Shown: piece after piece, positions 1 to 7,533 of the stretch
How the letters are laid out: each line of letters begins with the position of its first letter
Numbering within the stretch: position 1 is the first letter of the stretch
Assembly (NCBI GenBank): GCA_964372275.1
Contig: CAYJRR010000081.1
Span: 1 to 20,729, forward strand
Source of the DNA: CAYJRR01 sp964372275 [NCBI: uncultured bacterium]
GTDB taxonomy: Bacteria > CAYJRR01
DNA: 20,729 bases
Direction of reading: 5' to 3'
Position numbers and translations under genes: made by a program
Notes under the pieces: generated by a model
What the model was told of the DNA's origin: nothing
The model's database searches: none
The model's input: only the letters and a program-made list of their open reading frames with translations

Positions 1-22
1 CGGGGCTCTGGTTGAACAACGG

Positions 23-44
23 GTCGCCTGGTTTGAAAGGCGAC
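23..44 (-). terminator. Hairpin just downstream of tRNA-Asn, possible terminator
   Basis: A perfect 7-bp stem (GTCGCCT at 23-29 pairing with AGGCGAC at 38-44) encloses an 8-base loop. It lies 4 bases beyond the CCA end of the minus-strand tRNA, where a transcript end or processing hairpin is expected. The T-rich tract after it on the minus strand (CCGTTGTTC) is weak, so an intrinsic terminator is only possible. Confidence 0.35.
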
Positions 45-48
45 GATA

Positions 49-124
49 TGGCTCCCGCGAGAGGACTCGAACCTCTGGCCCGGTGATTAACAGTCACCTG
101 CTCTACCAACTGAGCTACGCGGGA
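49..124 (-). tRNA. tRNA-Asn (anticodon GTT), CCA encoded
   Basis: Read on the minus strand, the 76-base sequence folds as a cloverleaf. The acceptor stem is TCCCGCG pairing with CGCGGGA, followed by discriminator G and an encoded CCA. The D-arm TAGCTCAGTTGGTAGAGCA is canonical, the anticodon loop is CTGTTAA with anticodon GTT (Asn), and the T-arm contains GGTTCGAGTCC. The gene stands alone, with its own promoter at 151-178. I looked for an integrated element using it as an attachment site and saw no integrase or repeated tRNA 3' end. Confidence 0.97.
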
Positions 125-150
125 AGACGTTCCTCTCGGAACGGCCGAGG

Positions 151-178
151 ATCCTAACGGACGGGAGGGGCAAGTCAA
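151..178 (-). promoter_or_regulatory. Promoter of tRNA-Asn (TTGACT-16-TAGGAT)
   Basis: On the minus strand a -35 TTGACT (173-178) and a -10 TAGGAT (151-156) are separated by 16 bases. Transcription would start near 144, about 20 bases before the mature tRNA 5' end. The strong -35 and the stable RNA gene behind it make this the best anchor for reading TAGGAT as a -10 element in this genome. Confidence 0.7.
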
Positions 179-200
179 GAAAGCGTGCTAGTACGGGGGG

Positions 201-1088
201 ATGTTCGTGCCGGAGAGGGCCTCGCTCGACGACCCGGACGGGGAGGGGATCCCGGGGGCGCAGCTGGGGGCGGCGGTCGTCGACGCGCACGTGCACCTCT
301 TCCCCGACCGGGTGTTCGACGCCATCTGGGCCTGGTTCGACACGCACGGGTGGCCGATCCGGCGGAAGCTCTACTCCGACGCGGTCGTCGACTTCCTGCA
401 GGCGCGCGGGGTGGAGACGGTGGTGGCGTTGCACTACGCGCACCGGCCGGGGATGGCGGCGACGCTCAACGAGTACGTCCTGGAGATCGCCCGGCGCCGG
501 CCCGGCGTGATTCCGACGGCGACGGTGCTTCCGGGGGAGCCGGGGGATCGCGAGATCCTGCGACGCGCGCTCGGGGAGGGGGCGCGCGGGGTGAAGATCC
601 ACTGTCACGTGCAGAACGTCGCCCCCGACGACCCGCGTCTCGACGCCGTCTTCGAGGAGGCGGCGTCGGCGCGGGTCCCGCTGGTGATCCACTCCGGCCG
701 CGAACCGTCGTCGGACGCCTACGGGGTCGACACGCGCTCGCTCTGCTCGGCGGAGAAGGTCGAACGGATGCTGGAGCGCCACCCGGAGACGACCGTCGTG
801 GTGCCGCATCTCGGCGCGGACGAGTTCGAGCGGTTCGACGCGATGCTCGACCGCCATCCGCACCTTCACCTCGACACGACGATGGCAATCGCCGACTACT
901 TCCCCGTGGGGCCGGCGCCCGGCTTCCTGGAACGGCGGGCAGGGCGATTGCTCTATGGAACCGACTTTCCGAACCTGCCCTACGCCTGGGATCGCGAGCT
1001 CAAGCGGCTGGCCGAAGCCGGACTTTCGGACGAGGCGGTGAAAGCGATCGCCGGCGGAAACGCGCGGCGTCTCTTCGGGATCGGATGA
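201..1088 (+). CDS. Amidohydrolase, TIM-barrel metal-dependent hydrolase (Amidohydro_2 type)
   Basis: A 295-residue protein of the amidohydrolase-related family (TIM-barrel hydrolases and decarboxylases such as ACMSD and 4-sulfomuconolactone hydrolase relatives). Visible metal-site motifs are DAHVHLF near residue 28 (H30, H32), KIHCH (H134, H136), IHSG (H164), PHLG (H203) and YGTDFPN with the terminal Asp at D255. Length and motif order match the family, so hydrolysis or decarboxylation of a small organic acid or lactone is likely, but the substrate cannot be read from sequence. The first 25 residues before the barrel are low-complexity. The ATG at 201 follows a G-run directly and a TAGTAC hexamer 6 bases upstream, so initiation may be leaderless. 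It stands alone, diverging from tRNA-Asn and converging on the response-regulator gene. Confidence 0.88.
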   Translation: MFVPERASLDDPDGEGIPGAQLGAAVVDAHVHLFPDRVFDAIWAWFDTHGWPIRRKLYSDAVVDFLQARGVETVVALHYAHRPGMAATLNEYVLEIARRRPGVIPTATVLPGEPGDREILRRALGEGARGVKIHCHVQNVAPDDPRLDAVFEEAASARVPLVIHSGREPSSDAYGVDTRSLCSAEKVERMLERHPETTVVVPHLGADEFERFDAMLDRHPHLHLDTTMAIADYFPVGPAPGFLERRAGRLLYGTDFPNLPYAWDRELKRLAEAGLSDEAVKAIAGGNARRLFGIG

Positions 1089-1130
1089 AGGTTCTCCGCG
1101 TCCGAGGACCCGTCGGGTGGCGAATGCCGT

Positions 1131-3041
1131 TCAATCGACCTTGGCGATGACGCCCGCGTCGAGGTGCCGCTTCAACGCCTCGTGGATCTCCCGCTCCGGA
1201 ATCGGGCAGATCTGCGTCAGCTCCGAGATCGTCATCTCGCGCGTCGCCAGCCGCGTGAGCAGGAAGGCGTCATTGGCGGGGATCTTCTTGCCGACCAGCT
1301 TCTGAATCGGGATCGCGAGCCGCACCTTCGTCCCCGGGGCGAGCCCCGCGGTGGCCGACTCCGAGGCCATCGCTTCGTCGACTTCGGCCAGGCGTTGTCG
1401 CGCCAGCGGGTTCATCGGATCGACCTCGAGCGCGGAGAGGAGGCCCGCCCGCGCGCCGGCGAGGTCTCCGGCGCGGAACAGCACCAACGCCCTCGTCAGC
1501 AGCGGGACGATCGACGACTCCTCCGGCGGCGGCGGCTCCGGCGCCGCCGCGGCGGCCAGCGACTCGAGCTCCGCGGCGATCTTCCCCAGCCCGAAAGGAT
1601 CGGTGTCGGTCGGCGGCGAGAGGGTCGGCACGGCGGGCGGGGCGGACCGGCCCTCCCTCCGGGGCGCCGCCGGCGCTCGATGGACGGACGGGCCGCTCGT
1701 CATGGGCGACGAGGGGGGCGGTTCGGCCGTCTCGTGGATCACGAGCCCCTCGTCTTCGTCGTCGTCCGGCGCCGGCATCGGCATCGGCGGCGCGGGGGGC
1801 GGGCGTCGCGCGGACTCCGCCGGCGGAGCGGGCGCCTGCGAGATCGCCGGCGGCGCGCTCGTCGACGGATCGGGCGAGTCGCCGAACATCGTCGCGAGCG
1901 CGTCGTCGATGTCGAGGTCGAGCGACGGCGCCTCCTTGACCTCCTTGCCGGAGAACCCGGTGTTCGCCACGACCTTGAGCGCCCGCGCCTTCACCAGTCC
2001 GGCGAGCCGCGTCATCACGGCGAAGTCCTGACCGCGCAACTCGATGAGGATCTCCTCGATCGAGCGCCCGGCCTCCACGTGTCTGGCGAGGACCCGGTCC
2101 CCCTCGTTCTTCGGGAATCCGGTCGGCCACGATCCTCCGACCACTTCGAAACGGGCCGTCGGATCGGGCAGCAGGCGCTGCACCTCCAGCCAGCGGAAGC
2201 GCCGCATGATCCCTTCGGCGCAGATCGGCTCGAGGTCGATCGCCAGCGGAATCGGGCGTTCGGGCTGCACCACGCCGCCGGCTGCGTACTCGACCTGTCC
2301 CGCCCGCCACAGGAACAGCTCCAGCACCGACTCGCGCACCTTTTTCTCGAAGACGCGCTGGCACTGTTCGGGCGTCACCTTGCGCAGGGCGGTAAGGATC
2401 GCCCCCAACGGCTCCGCGGCGTCGTGGCCCGCGCGATAGGTGAAGGCGGCGGACAGGTCCTTCTCCGTCACCAGCCCCGCGCGCACGAACGCCTGACCGA
2501 TCGTCTCCCGCGGATCGTTGGAGGCGGCGAAGGCGACCGTCCCTTCTCGGAAGACGACCCGCTTCACCTTCTGTCCCTGGACGGCGGTGAGGATCCCCGT
2601 CTCCCCGTCCGACGCCACCTGCGCCAGGATCCGGTCGAGTGAGTCGGGCAAGGTGCCGCTGTCGACGCGGATCATCCCCATCGCCGCTTGCGCCGTGCGC
2701 AACAGGTCCGCCTTCGGGATCGGCTTCAGGAGCAGCTTGTCGTGACCGAGCTTCTGCGCGATCAGGATCTCGTCCTCGGCCGTCGCGCCGGACAGGAAGA
2801 CGACGGGCGTCTGTGCGTGGACCTTTTGCCGCCGCAACTCGTCGCGCAGGGCGAAGCCGTCCATCTCCGGCAGGTTGACGTCGAGGAGGAAGAGGTCGAA
2901 CCGTCCACCGGCCGCCTGCCGGAGCGCCTCCGAGGGGCGGCTCGCGTAGACGACGTCGTGTCCGTCCTGCCGGAGAACCTCTTCGACCAGGCGTGGCACC
3001 GTCTCGTCGTCGTCCACCAGAAGGATGCGGCGAGCGCCCAC
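1131..3041 (-). CDS. Response regulator receiver + DUF4388 domain + TPR/winged-helix-like tail
   Basis: A 636-residue protein. Residues 1-120 form a CheY-like receiver with the acidic pocket D10-D12, phosphoacceptor D54 (LLDVNLPEMDG), switch residue S84 and K106 in the LLLKPIP motif. Residues from about 130 to 370 resemble DUF4388 (PatA N-terminal, PATAN-like), including the RVVFREGTVAFAAS segment and repeated FVRAGL/LELFLWRAGQVEY-like elements. A Pro/Ala-rich acidic linker spans about 385-510. A TPR-like pair follows (RAGDLAGARAGLLSALEVDPMNPLARQRLAEV), then a C-terminal helical domain ending in REIHEALKRHLDAGVIAKVD that looks like a winged helix. It probably relays a phosphorylation signal through protein contacts; no histidine kinase is next to it. 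The start is GTG (3039-3041), 9 bases after the Nudix gene, with TAGGAT exactly 6 bases upstream. Target unknown. Confidence 0.87.
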   Translation of the reverse strand: MGARRILLVDDDETVPRLVEEVLRQDGHDVVYASRPSEALRQAAGGRFDLFLLDVNLPEMDGFALRDELRRQKVHAQTPVVFLSGATAEDEILIAQKLGHDKLLLKPIPKADLLRTAQAAMGMIRVDSGTLPDSLDRILAQVASDGETGILTAVQGQKVKRVVFREGTVAFAASNDPRETIGQAFVRAGLVTEKDLSAAFTYRAGHDAAEPLGAILTALRKVTPEQCQRVFEKKVRESVLELFLWRAGQVEYAAGGVVQPERPIPLAIDLEPICAEGIMRRFRWLEVQRLLPDPTARFEVVGGSWPTGFPKNEGDRVLARHVEAGRSIEEILIELRGQDFAVMTRLAGLVKARALKVVANTGFSGKEVKEAPSLDLDIDDALATMFGDSPDPSTSAPPAISQAPAPPAESARRPPPAPPMPMPAPDDDEDEGLVIHETAEPPPSSPMTSGPSVHRAPAAPRREGRSAPPAVPTLSPPTDTDPFGLGKIAAELESLAAAAAPEPPPPEESSIVPLLTRALVLFRAGDLAGARAGLLSALEVDPMNPLARQRLAEVDEAMASESATAGLAPGTKVRLAIPIQKLVGKKIPANDAFLLTRLATREMTISELTQICPIPEREIHEALKRHLDAGVIAKVD

Positions 3042-3047
3042 GTTCGT

Positions 3048-3053
3048 ATCCTA
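3048..3053 (-). promoter_or_regulatory. TAGGAT -10-like box 6 bases before the response-regulator GTG
   Basis: TAGGAT on the minus strand ends 6 bases before the GTG at 3041, and its TAG is also the stop codon of the upstream Nudix gene. A start site about 7 bases downstream would make the transcript leaderless. I see no convincing -35, so the call rests on identity with the tRNA-Asn -10 and on position. Confidence 0.4.
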
Positions 3054-3485
3054 CACGAGCGTCGCGATCCGGGCGCGCGCCAGCTCGAGCACGCGGCGCT
3101 CGTTCGCGAAGGTAAGGGTCTTCACCGCCTCGTCGATCGGGAACCATTGCGCGTCGAGGCATTCGTCGTCGTGGTCCCGTGTGTCGCCGCCGACGAACCG
3201 GAGCAGGTAGAGGTGTACCGACTTGTGCCGCCGCTGCCGCCGCGTGCCGGCGGAGAACCAGTATTCGATCGTCTCCAACGGCTCGATCACCTCGCCGTCG
3301 ATCCCCGTCTCCTCGCGGACCTCGCGCCGAGCGGCCTGCTCGCGCGTCTCGCCGGGCTCGATCGCCCCCTTGGCGAGCTGCCACCGGTCGGGGCGGGTCT
3401 GGATCAGGACCACCTCCACCCGGTCTTCGAGCCGCCGGAACAGCACGCCTCCCGCGGAGACGTCGTGCTGGACGTTGGCGCTCAC
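3051..3485 (-). CDS. Nudix hydrolase (Ap4A hydrolase-like)
   Basis: A 144-residue single-domain Nudix hydrolase. The box is complete from G40 to I62: G-x5-E46-x7-R54-E55-V-R-E58-E59-x-G61-I. It is preceded by AGGVLF and by WQLAKGAIEPGE, the pattern of diadenosine-polyphosphate or (d)NTP house-cleaning Nudix enzymes. A WFPIDEA motif near residue 115 is also typical of that group. It likely hydrolyses a nucleoside-diphosphate-linked compound with Mg2+ in the cytoplasm. The start is GTG (3483-3485), placed directly against GAGGAG, too close for an ordinary ribosome site; GATAAA lies 6 bases upstream. It is the first gene of a two-gene minus-strand unit with the response regulator. A paralogue with a ruined Nudix box lies at 14444-15025. 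Confidence 0.93.
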   Translation of the reverse strand: MSANVQHDVSAGGVLFRRLEDRVEVVLIQTRPDRWQLAKGAIEPGETREQAARREVREETGIDGEVIEPLETIEYWFSAGTRRQRRHKSVHLYLLRFVGGDTRDHDDECLDAQWFPIDEAVKTLTFANERRVLELARARIATLV

Positions 3486-3491
3486 CTCCTC

Positions 3492-3521
3492 TTTATCTCT
3501 CGCGCGCTGCTAGGCCGGCAA
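3492..3521 (-). promoter_or_regulatory. Candidate promoter of the Nudix gene (TTGCCG-18-GATAAA)
   Basis: On the minus strand TTGCCG (3516-3521) and GATAAA (3492-3497) are 18 bases apart. The -10 ends 6 bases before the GTG start, so the mRNA would begin at or near the start codon. Both hexamers match the sigma-70 consensus at four of six positions. Confidence 0.45.
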
Positions 3522-3533
3522 GCGCCGAACGCA

Positions 3534-3563
3534 TTGACTTTGCTTCCCGGCGATCGACAAACT
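3534..3563 (+). promoter_or_regulatory. Candidate promoter of sdhCAB (TTGACT-18-CAAACT)
   Basis: TTGACT at 3534-3539 is a good -35. CAAACT at 3558-3563 is a weak -10 (three of six), 18 bases further and 6 bases before the sdhC ATG. No Shine-Dalgarno sequence is visible before sdhC, which fits a transcript starting at the ATG. Confidence 0.4.
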
Positions 3564-3569
3564 CCGCGC

Positions 3570-4217
3570 ATGCAAACGGCGGCCGACAAGCGGCACTTCG
3601 CGCTTCGAAAGCTCCACTCGCTGACCGGTCTTCTCCCGATCGGCGGCTATCTCTTCTTCCACCTTTTCGAGAACTCGATGGTGCGCTTCCGCGGCGCGGA
3701 AGGGTTCAACGAGCAGGCGAAGTGGATCGGCGAGCTTCCGCTCCTGCAGGTGGTGGAGGCGATCCTCCTCGGATCGATCCTGTTCCACGGGTTCTACGGG
3801 CTGGTCATCACCATGGACATGAAGGTGAACGTCACCCGTTATCCGAAGGCCCGGAACTGGATGTACGTCCTGCAGCGCGTCACCGGACTGATCGCGTTCG
3901 CCTTCATCGGCTGGCACTTCTACCAGACGCGCTGGCAGTACTACGCCGGCGAATTCGGGTTCCAGGCGCCGGTCGAGGTCTCGGCCGCGTGGATGCGGGA
4001 CAACATCTGGGGACACGGCTGGGCGGTGGCGGCCTACCTGGTCGGCGTCGTCTCCAGCGTCTTCCACCTGACCAACGGGATCTGGAACATGCTGATCTCC
4101 TGGGGCGTCACCGTCGGCCCGACGGCGCAGCGCGTCTCCGCCTGGGCGTGCAACTCGGTGTTCGTCGTCGTCTCCGCCTTCGGGGTGTGGGTCGTCTTCG
4201 GCTTCCGGAACGTCTGA
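3570..4217 (+). CDS. sdhC: Succinate dehydrogenase cytochrome b subunit (type B, five-helix)
   Basis: A 215-residue membrane anchor of the SdhC/FrdC family that binds two b haems and reduces or oxidises quinone. Histidines H31, H73, H116 and H166 fall in the helices at the positions of the four axial haem ligands of the Bacillus and Wolinella proteins. Five hydrophobic helices are visible (about 18-36, 60-82, 98-120, 150-175 and 188-212). The open frame extends far upstream to 2688, but that part overlaps the two opposite-strand genes and is not membrane-like; family alignment and the HFALRKLHSLTGLLPIGGY start region favour the ATG at 3570. A single anchor with no sdhD identifies a type B complex, usually menaquinone-linked. 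It is followed 11 bases later by sdhA. Confidence 0.95.
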   Translation: MQTAADKRHFALRKLHSLTGLLPIGGYLFFHLFENSMVRFRGAEGFNEQAKWIGELPLLQVVEAILLGSILFHGFYGLVITMDMKVNVTRYPKARNWMYVLQRVTGLIAFAFIGWHFYQTRWQYYAGEFGFQAPVEVSAAWMRDNIWGHGWAVAAYLVGVVSSVFHLTNGIWNMLISWGVTVGPTAQRVSAWACNSVFVVVSAFGVWVVFGFRNV

Positions 4218-4228
4218 GGAAAAATCGA

Positions 4229-6007
4229 ATGGCTTTCGGTCGCGTCAGCGTCATCGGTGGAGGCCTCGCCGGCCTCATGACCACCATCAAGATCTGCGAG
4301 CTCGGGGTGCCGGTCGACCTCTTCTCGTTCGTGCCGGTGAAGCGCAGCCACTCGGTCTGCGCGCAGGGCGGAATCAACGGCGCGGTGAACACCAAAGGAG
4401 AAGGGGACCATCCCGACATCCACTTCAAGGACACCTGCAAGGGGGGCGACTACCTCGCCGACCAGCCGCTGGTGAAGGGGATGTGCTACGCGGCGCCGGG
4501 GATCATCTACCTCCTCGACCGGATGGGGGTGCCATTCAACCGCACCGCCGAGGGGCTGATCGACTTCCGCCGCTTCGGCGGCACGCTCCACCACCGCACC
4601 GCCTTCGCCGGCGCCACCACCGGCCAGCAGCTCCTCTACGCGCTCGACGAGCAGGTGCGGCGTTTCGAGAGCGAGGGGCTGGTGAAGAAGTACGAATTCT
4701 GGGAGTTCCTGGGCCTGGTCCGCGACGAGAAGGGGATCGTCCGCGGCCACGTGGCGATGAACCTCCACGACATGCGGATCGAGACGTTCCGCGCCGACGC
4801 GGTGAACCTCTGCACCGGCGGTCCCGGGCTGATCTTCGGGAAGTCGACGCAGTCGATGATCTGCAACGGCACCGCCGCCTCGATCGCCTACCAGCAGGGG
4901 GCGTGGTACGCGAACGGCGAGTTCATCCAGATCCACCCCACCGCCATCCCCGCCGACGACAAGCTGCGGCTGATGAGCGAGTCGCTGCGCGGCGAGGGCG
5001 GGCGCGTCTGGACCTACAAGGACGGGAAGCCGTGGTACTTCCTGGAGGAGCGTTATCCGAAGTACCGGAACCTGGTCCCGCGCGACATCGCCACCCGCGA
5101 GATCTTCCAGGTGGTGCGCGAGATGGGCTTGGGCGTCGACGGCAAGGACCAGGTCTACCTCGACGTCAGCCACATCCCCGAGGAGACGCTGCGGCGCAAG
5201 CTCGAAGGGGTGATCGAGATCTACGAGAAGTTCGTCGGCGACAATCCGGCAAAGGTCCCGATGCGGGTCTTCCCCGCCGTTCACTATTCGATGGGCGGGA
5301 TCTGGGTGAACTACAAGGCCGGCGCCGACGGATTCCCGGTGGTGGGGGCGCCGGAGAACCAGCAGACCAATGTCCCCGGCCTGTTCGCGGGGGGCGAGGC
5401 CGATTCGCAGTACCACGGCGCCAACCGCCTCGGCGCGAACTCGCTGCTCTCCTGCATCTACGCCGGGATGGTCGGCGGGCCGGCGATGGTCTCCTGGTCG
5501 AAGTCGCTCGAGAAGGGGGCCGACGCGGTGTCCTCGTCGACCTTCGACGCGGAGAAGCGCCGCTGGGAGGAGAGCTTCGCCGAGATCCGATCGATGCGCG
5601 GGCGGGAGAACCCCTACAAAATGTGGCGCGAGCTGGGCGAGATGATGACCAGCCACTGCACCGTCGTCCGCAACAACAAGGACCTGACGTGGCTTTCCGG
5701 CAAGCTCGACGAGATGTCGACCCGCTGGGAGCAGATCGACGTGCTCGACACCGGTCCGGTCGCCAACCAGTCGGTGCCGTTCGTCAACCAGCTCTGGAAC
5801 ATGATCGAATTGGCGAAGGTGATCGCCAAGGGGGCGCTGGCCCGCGACGAGAGCCGCGGCGCGCACTACAAGCCCGAGTTCCCCAAGCGCGACGACGAAC
5901 GCTGGATGAAGACGACGCTCGCCTCCTGGACGCCGACCGGTCCGAAGCTCGACTACCGGTCGGTCGACGTGTCGCTCCAGAAGCCCGAAGAGAGGAAGTA
6001 CACATGA
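4229..6007 (+). CDS. sdhA: Succinate dehydrogenase/fumarate reductase flavoprotein subunit
   Basis: A 592-residue flavoprotein that oxidises succinate to fumarate on the cytoplasmic face of the membrane. The N-terminal Rossmann motif is GGGLAG (10-15). H41 in KRSHSVCAQGG is the expected covalent FAD attachment site. The substrate region is recognisable in FIQIHPTAIP, SESLRGEGG, VHYSMGGIWV and the C-terminal flavin loop GANRLGANSLL. The extended KDTCKGGDYLADQPLVKGM region and the overall length match the type B group (B. subtilis-like) rather than E. coli SdhA. The upstream part of the open frame is a shadow of sdhC; the ATG at 4229 has AGGA 8 bases before it. The stop overlaps the sdhB start (ATGA), indicating translational coupling. 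Confidence 0.97.
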   Translation: MAFGRVSVIGGGLAGLMTTIKICELGVPVDLFSFVPVKRSHSVCAQGGINGAVNTKGEGDHPDIHFKDTCKGGDYLADQPLVKGMCYAAPGIIYLLDRMGVPFNRTAEGLIDFRRFGGTLHHRTAFAGATTGQQLLYALDEQVRRFESEGLVKKYEFWEFLGLVRDEKGIVRGHVAMNLHDMRIETFRADAVNLCTGGPGLIFGKSTQSMICNGTAASIAYQQGAWYANGEFIQIHPTAIPADDKLRLMSESLRGEGGRVWTYKDGKPWYFLEERYPKYRNLVPRDIATREIFQVVREMGLGVDGKDQVYLDVSHIPEETLRRKLEGVIEIYEKFVGDNPAKVPMRVFPAVHYSMGGIWVNYKAGADGFPVVGAPENQQTNVPGLFAGGEADSQYHGANRLGANSLLSCIYAGMVGGPAMVSWSKSLEKGADAVSSSTFDAEKRRWEESFAEIRSMRGRENPYKMWRELGEMMTSHCTVVRNNKDLTWLSGKLDEMSTRWEQIDVLDTGPVANQSVPFVNQLWNMIELAKVIAKGALARDESRGAHYKPEFPKRDDERWMKTTLASWTPTGPKLDYRSVDVSLQKPEERKYT

Positions 6008-6750
6008 GCCGAACGGTGGAGTTCCGGATCTGGCGGCAGGAGCGCGAGGGGGCCCCGGCTCGGTGGGAGGAGTTCCAGGTCCCCTGGTCGCCGTCGCTCA
6101 ACGTCATCAGCGCCCTGATGAAGATCCGGGAGAACCCGGTGACGCGCGACGGACGGACGACGTCGCCGCCGTCCTACGACGCGGCGTGCCTGGAGGAGGT
6201 CTGCGGCTCCTGCACCATGAACATCAACGGCAAGGCGATGCAGGCCTGCTCGACGCTGGTCGACCACCTGGAGCAGCCGATCACCCTCGAGCCGATGCGC
6301 AAGTTCCCGTTGGTGCGCGACCTGACGGTGAACCGCCAGCGGATGTTCGACGGGCTGGTGAAGACCAAGTCGTGGATCCCGATCGACGGATCGCACGACC
6401 TGGGACCGGGTCCGCGCCAGGATCCGCACGAGCAGGAGTGGCGCTACGTGTTGTCGACCTGCATGACCTGCGGCTGCTGCCTGGAGGCCTGCCCCAACTA
6501 CGGTCCCCACTCCGCTTTCATCGGCCCCCAGGTGATCAGCCAGGTGCGGCTGATGAACACCCATCCGACCGGCTCGATGCACGCCGACGATCGCCTCGAC
6601 GCGATAATGGGGGACGGCGGCGTCACCGACTGCGGCAACGCCCAGAACTGCGTCGTCGCCTGCCCCAAGGAGATCCCGCTGACGACGTCGCTCGCCGACA
6701 TGTTCCGCGCGACGACGGCCAAGGCGGTCCGCGATCTCTTCGGCCGGTAG
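6004..6750 (+). CDS. sdhB: Succinate dehydrogenase iron-sulfur subunit
   Basis: A 248-residue electron-transfer subunit linking the SdhA flavin to the SdhC haems. The [2Fe-2S] cysteines are C62, C67, C70 and C82 (CLEEVCGSC...C). The bacterial ferredoxin-like half has C153, C156, C159 and C163-P (CMTCGCCLEACP), then C210, C216 and C220-P, which together supply the [4Fe-4S] and [3Fe-4S] clusters. C158 is an additional cysteine inside the first motif. The start shares ATGA with the sdhA stop, and AGAGGAAG at 5991-5998 is a good ribosome site. Only 13 bases separate its stop from that of the convergent toxin gene, and no terminator hairpin is visible there. Confidence 0.97.
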   Translation: MSRTVEFRIWRQEREGAPARWEEFQVPWSPSLNVISALMKIRENPVTRDGRTTSPPSYDAACLEEVCGSCTMNINGKAMQACSTLVDHLEQPITLEPMRKFPLVRDLTVNRQRMFDGLVKTKSWIPIDGSHDLGPGPRQDPHEQEWRYVLSTCMTCGCCLEACPNYGPHSAFIGPQVISQVRLMNTHPTGSMHADDRLDAIMGDGGVTDCGNAQNCVVACPKEIPLTTSLADMFRATTAKAVRDLFGR

Positions 6751-6763
6751 CCGCGAGAAGCAA

Positions 6764-7195
6764 TTACCCTGCGGGGACGATCGGCTCGAACCCCTCCGCT
6801 TCGGCGGCGGCGGCGAGGCGGGAGTCTCCCGTGACGAACGACCGTCCACGCGGACGGCCCTGGGCCATTGCGAGTGCGGCCCCGAGCTGCAGCGCATCGG
6901 CGGAGCGGAGCGGGTGGACGGCGACGAGCCGCTCGGCGTGATCGCGGACGACGCCGACCTGCTCGATCTCCGTCCAGGAGGTCGCGAGGCGCTGCATTCT
7001 CCGCAACGAGTCGGTGAGCGGGCCCGGGTCCAGATCCCCGTCGCGTGCCTTGCGCCGCAGTGCGCAGACGATCTCGACGCGCGTCAGGATCCAGATGGCC
7101 ACACGATCGTCCTGGCGCAGCACGCGGCGATACGCGGCGCTGCCCGGCTCCTCGACAACGAGGGGGACCAGCGCGGACGAATCCCAGAACCTCAT
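6764..7195 (-). CDS. vapC: PIN-domain ribonuclease toxin (VapC-like)
   Basis: A 143-residue PIN-domain protein and likely toxin of a type II toxin-antitoxin pair. The four acidic residues expected of an active PIN nuclease are present: D5 (MRFWDSSALV), E41 (ILTRVEIVCAL), D100 (RSADALQLGAAL) and D124 (FVTGDSRL). Length is typical. The start overlaps the antitoxin stop by ATGA (7192-7195), the usual coupled arrangement. VapC toxins generally cleave tRNA or rRNA; the target here cannot be predicted. The catalytic set looks intact, so I expect it to be functional. It converges on sdhB. Confidence 0.92.
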   Translation of the reverse strand: MRFWDSSALVPLVVEEPGSAAYRRVLRQDDRVAIWILTRVEIVCALRRKARDGDLDPGPLTDSLRRMQRLATSWTEIEQVGVVRDHAERLVAVHPLRSADALQLGAALAMAQGRPRGRSFVTGDSRLAAAAEAEGFEPIVPAG

Positions 7196-7491
7196 CGCCC
7201 CGACCGCCGCTCCTCGATGATCAGCTCCGAGAGCGGTCGGCCGCGCGCTCGCGGACCGGGGCGAAAGATCTCCTTCGGAACGCTGCCTCGACCGCGACGA
7301 ATCACGCCCAGGCGCTCTAGCTCCTCGAGCTCGGCCTCCTCGTCGGCCGGAGCGTCGCTTCCGGCTCCGACGGGAACGAGGTCGGCGACCGGAACGCCGC
7401 GGACGAGGATCCGGACCGATTCGCCGGACCGTACCCGGGCGACGTAGCGCGACAGGTGGTCCTTCGCCTCGGAGAGCGGGATCGTCTTCAC
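7192..7491 (-). CDS. Phd/YefM-type antitoxin
   Basis: A 99-residue protein whose first 45 residues (MKTIPLSEAKDHLSRYVARVRSGESVRILVRGVPVADLVP) match the Phd/YefM antitoxin DNA-binding and dimerisation domain. The charged, Pro/Gly-rich C-terminal half (IIEERRSGR end) is the part expected to wrap the PIN toxin. The start is a GTG at 7489-7491; an ATG overlaps it in another frame but runs into a stop at once. It lies 31 bases after the glycosylase gene, with its own promoter and operator-like repeat at 7498-7533. By analogy with the family it should repress its own operon together with the toxin. Confidence 0.92.
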   Translation of the reverse strand: MKTIPLSEAKDHLSRYVARVRSGESVRILVRGVPVADLVPVGAGSDAPADEEAELEELERLGVIRRGRGSVPKEIFRPGPRARGRPLSELIIEERRSGR

Positions 7492-7493
7492 AT

Positions 7494-7533
7494 GGCTAAT
7501 CTAGCCAGAATCACGTAGCTAGTCAAGCTAGAT
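7494..7533. promoter_or_regulatory. Operator-like inverted repeats over the toxin-antitoxin promoter
   Basis: ATCTAGC (7499-7505) and GCTAGAT (7527-7533) form a perfect 7-bp inverted repeat with a 21-base spacer, bracketing the -35/-10 region. A second small palindrome, GGCTA-N3-TAGCC (7494-7506), sits on the -10, and TAGCTA (7516-7521) lies near the centre. This is where a Phd/VapC complex would bind for autorepression; the protein-DNA link is inferred. Confidence 0.55.
7498..7526 (-). promoter_or_regulatory. Promoter of the toxin-antitoxin operon (TTGACT-17-TAGATT)
   Basis: On the minus strand TTGACT (7521-7526) and TAGATT (7498-7503) are exactly 17 bases apart. The -10 ends 6 bases before the antitoxin GTG, so transcription should begin at about the first base of the start codon: a leaderless mRNA. 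The -35 overlaps the end of the DNA glycosylase gene. Confidence 0.68.

Noticed and set aside
49-124. tRNA-Asn as the attachment site of a mobile element
   Set aside because: No integrase, no duplicated tRNA 3' end and no phage-like genes in the window.
1164-2642. 492-codon plus-strand open frame opposite the response regulator
   Set aside because: Arg-rich repetitive product with no recognisable domain; antisense shadow of a gene with clear receiver and DUF4388 motifs.
2688-3569. Long upstream extension of the sdhC reading frame
   Set aside because: It runs antisense through the Nudix and response-regulator genes, has no SdhC similarity, and the family alignment starts at 3570.
4034-5866. 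610-codon open frame on the minus strand opposite sdhA
   Set aside because: A typical GC-rich antisense shadow: low-complexity, His/Arg/Val-rich, no motif, while sdhA is unmistakable.
6751-6763. Terminator between sdhB and the toxin gene
   Set aside because: Only 13 bases separate the two stop codons and no stem-loop can be drawn there.
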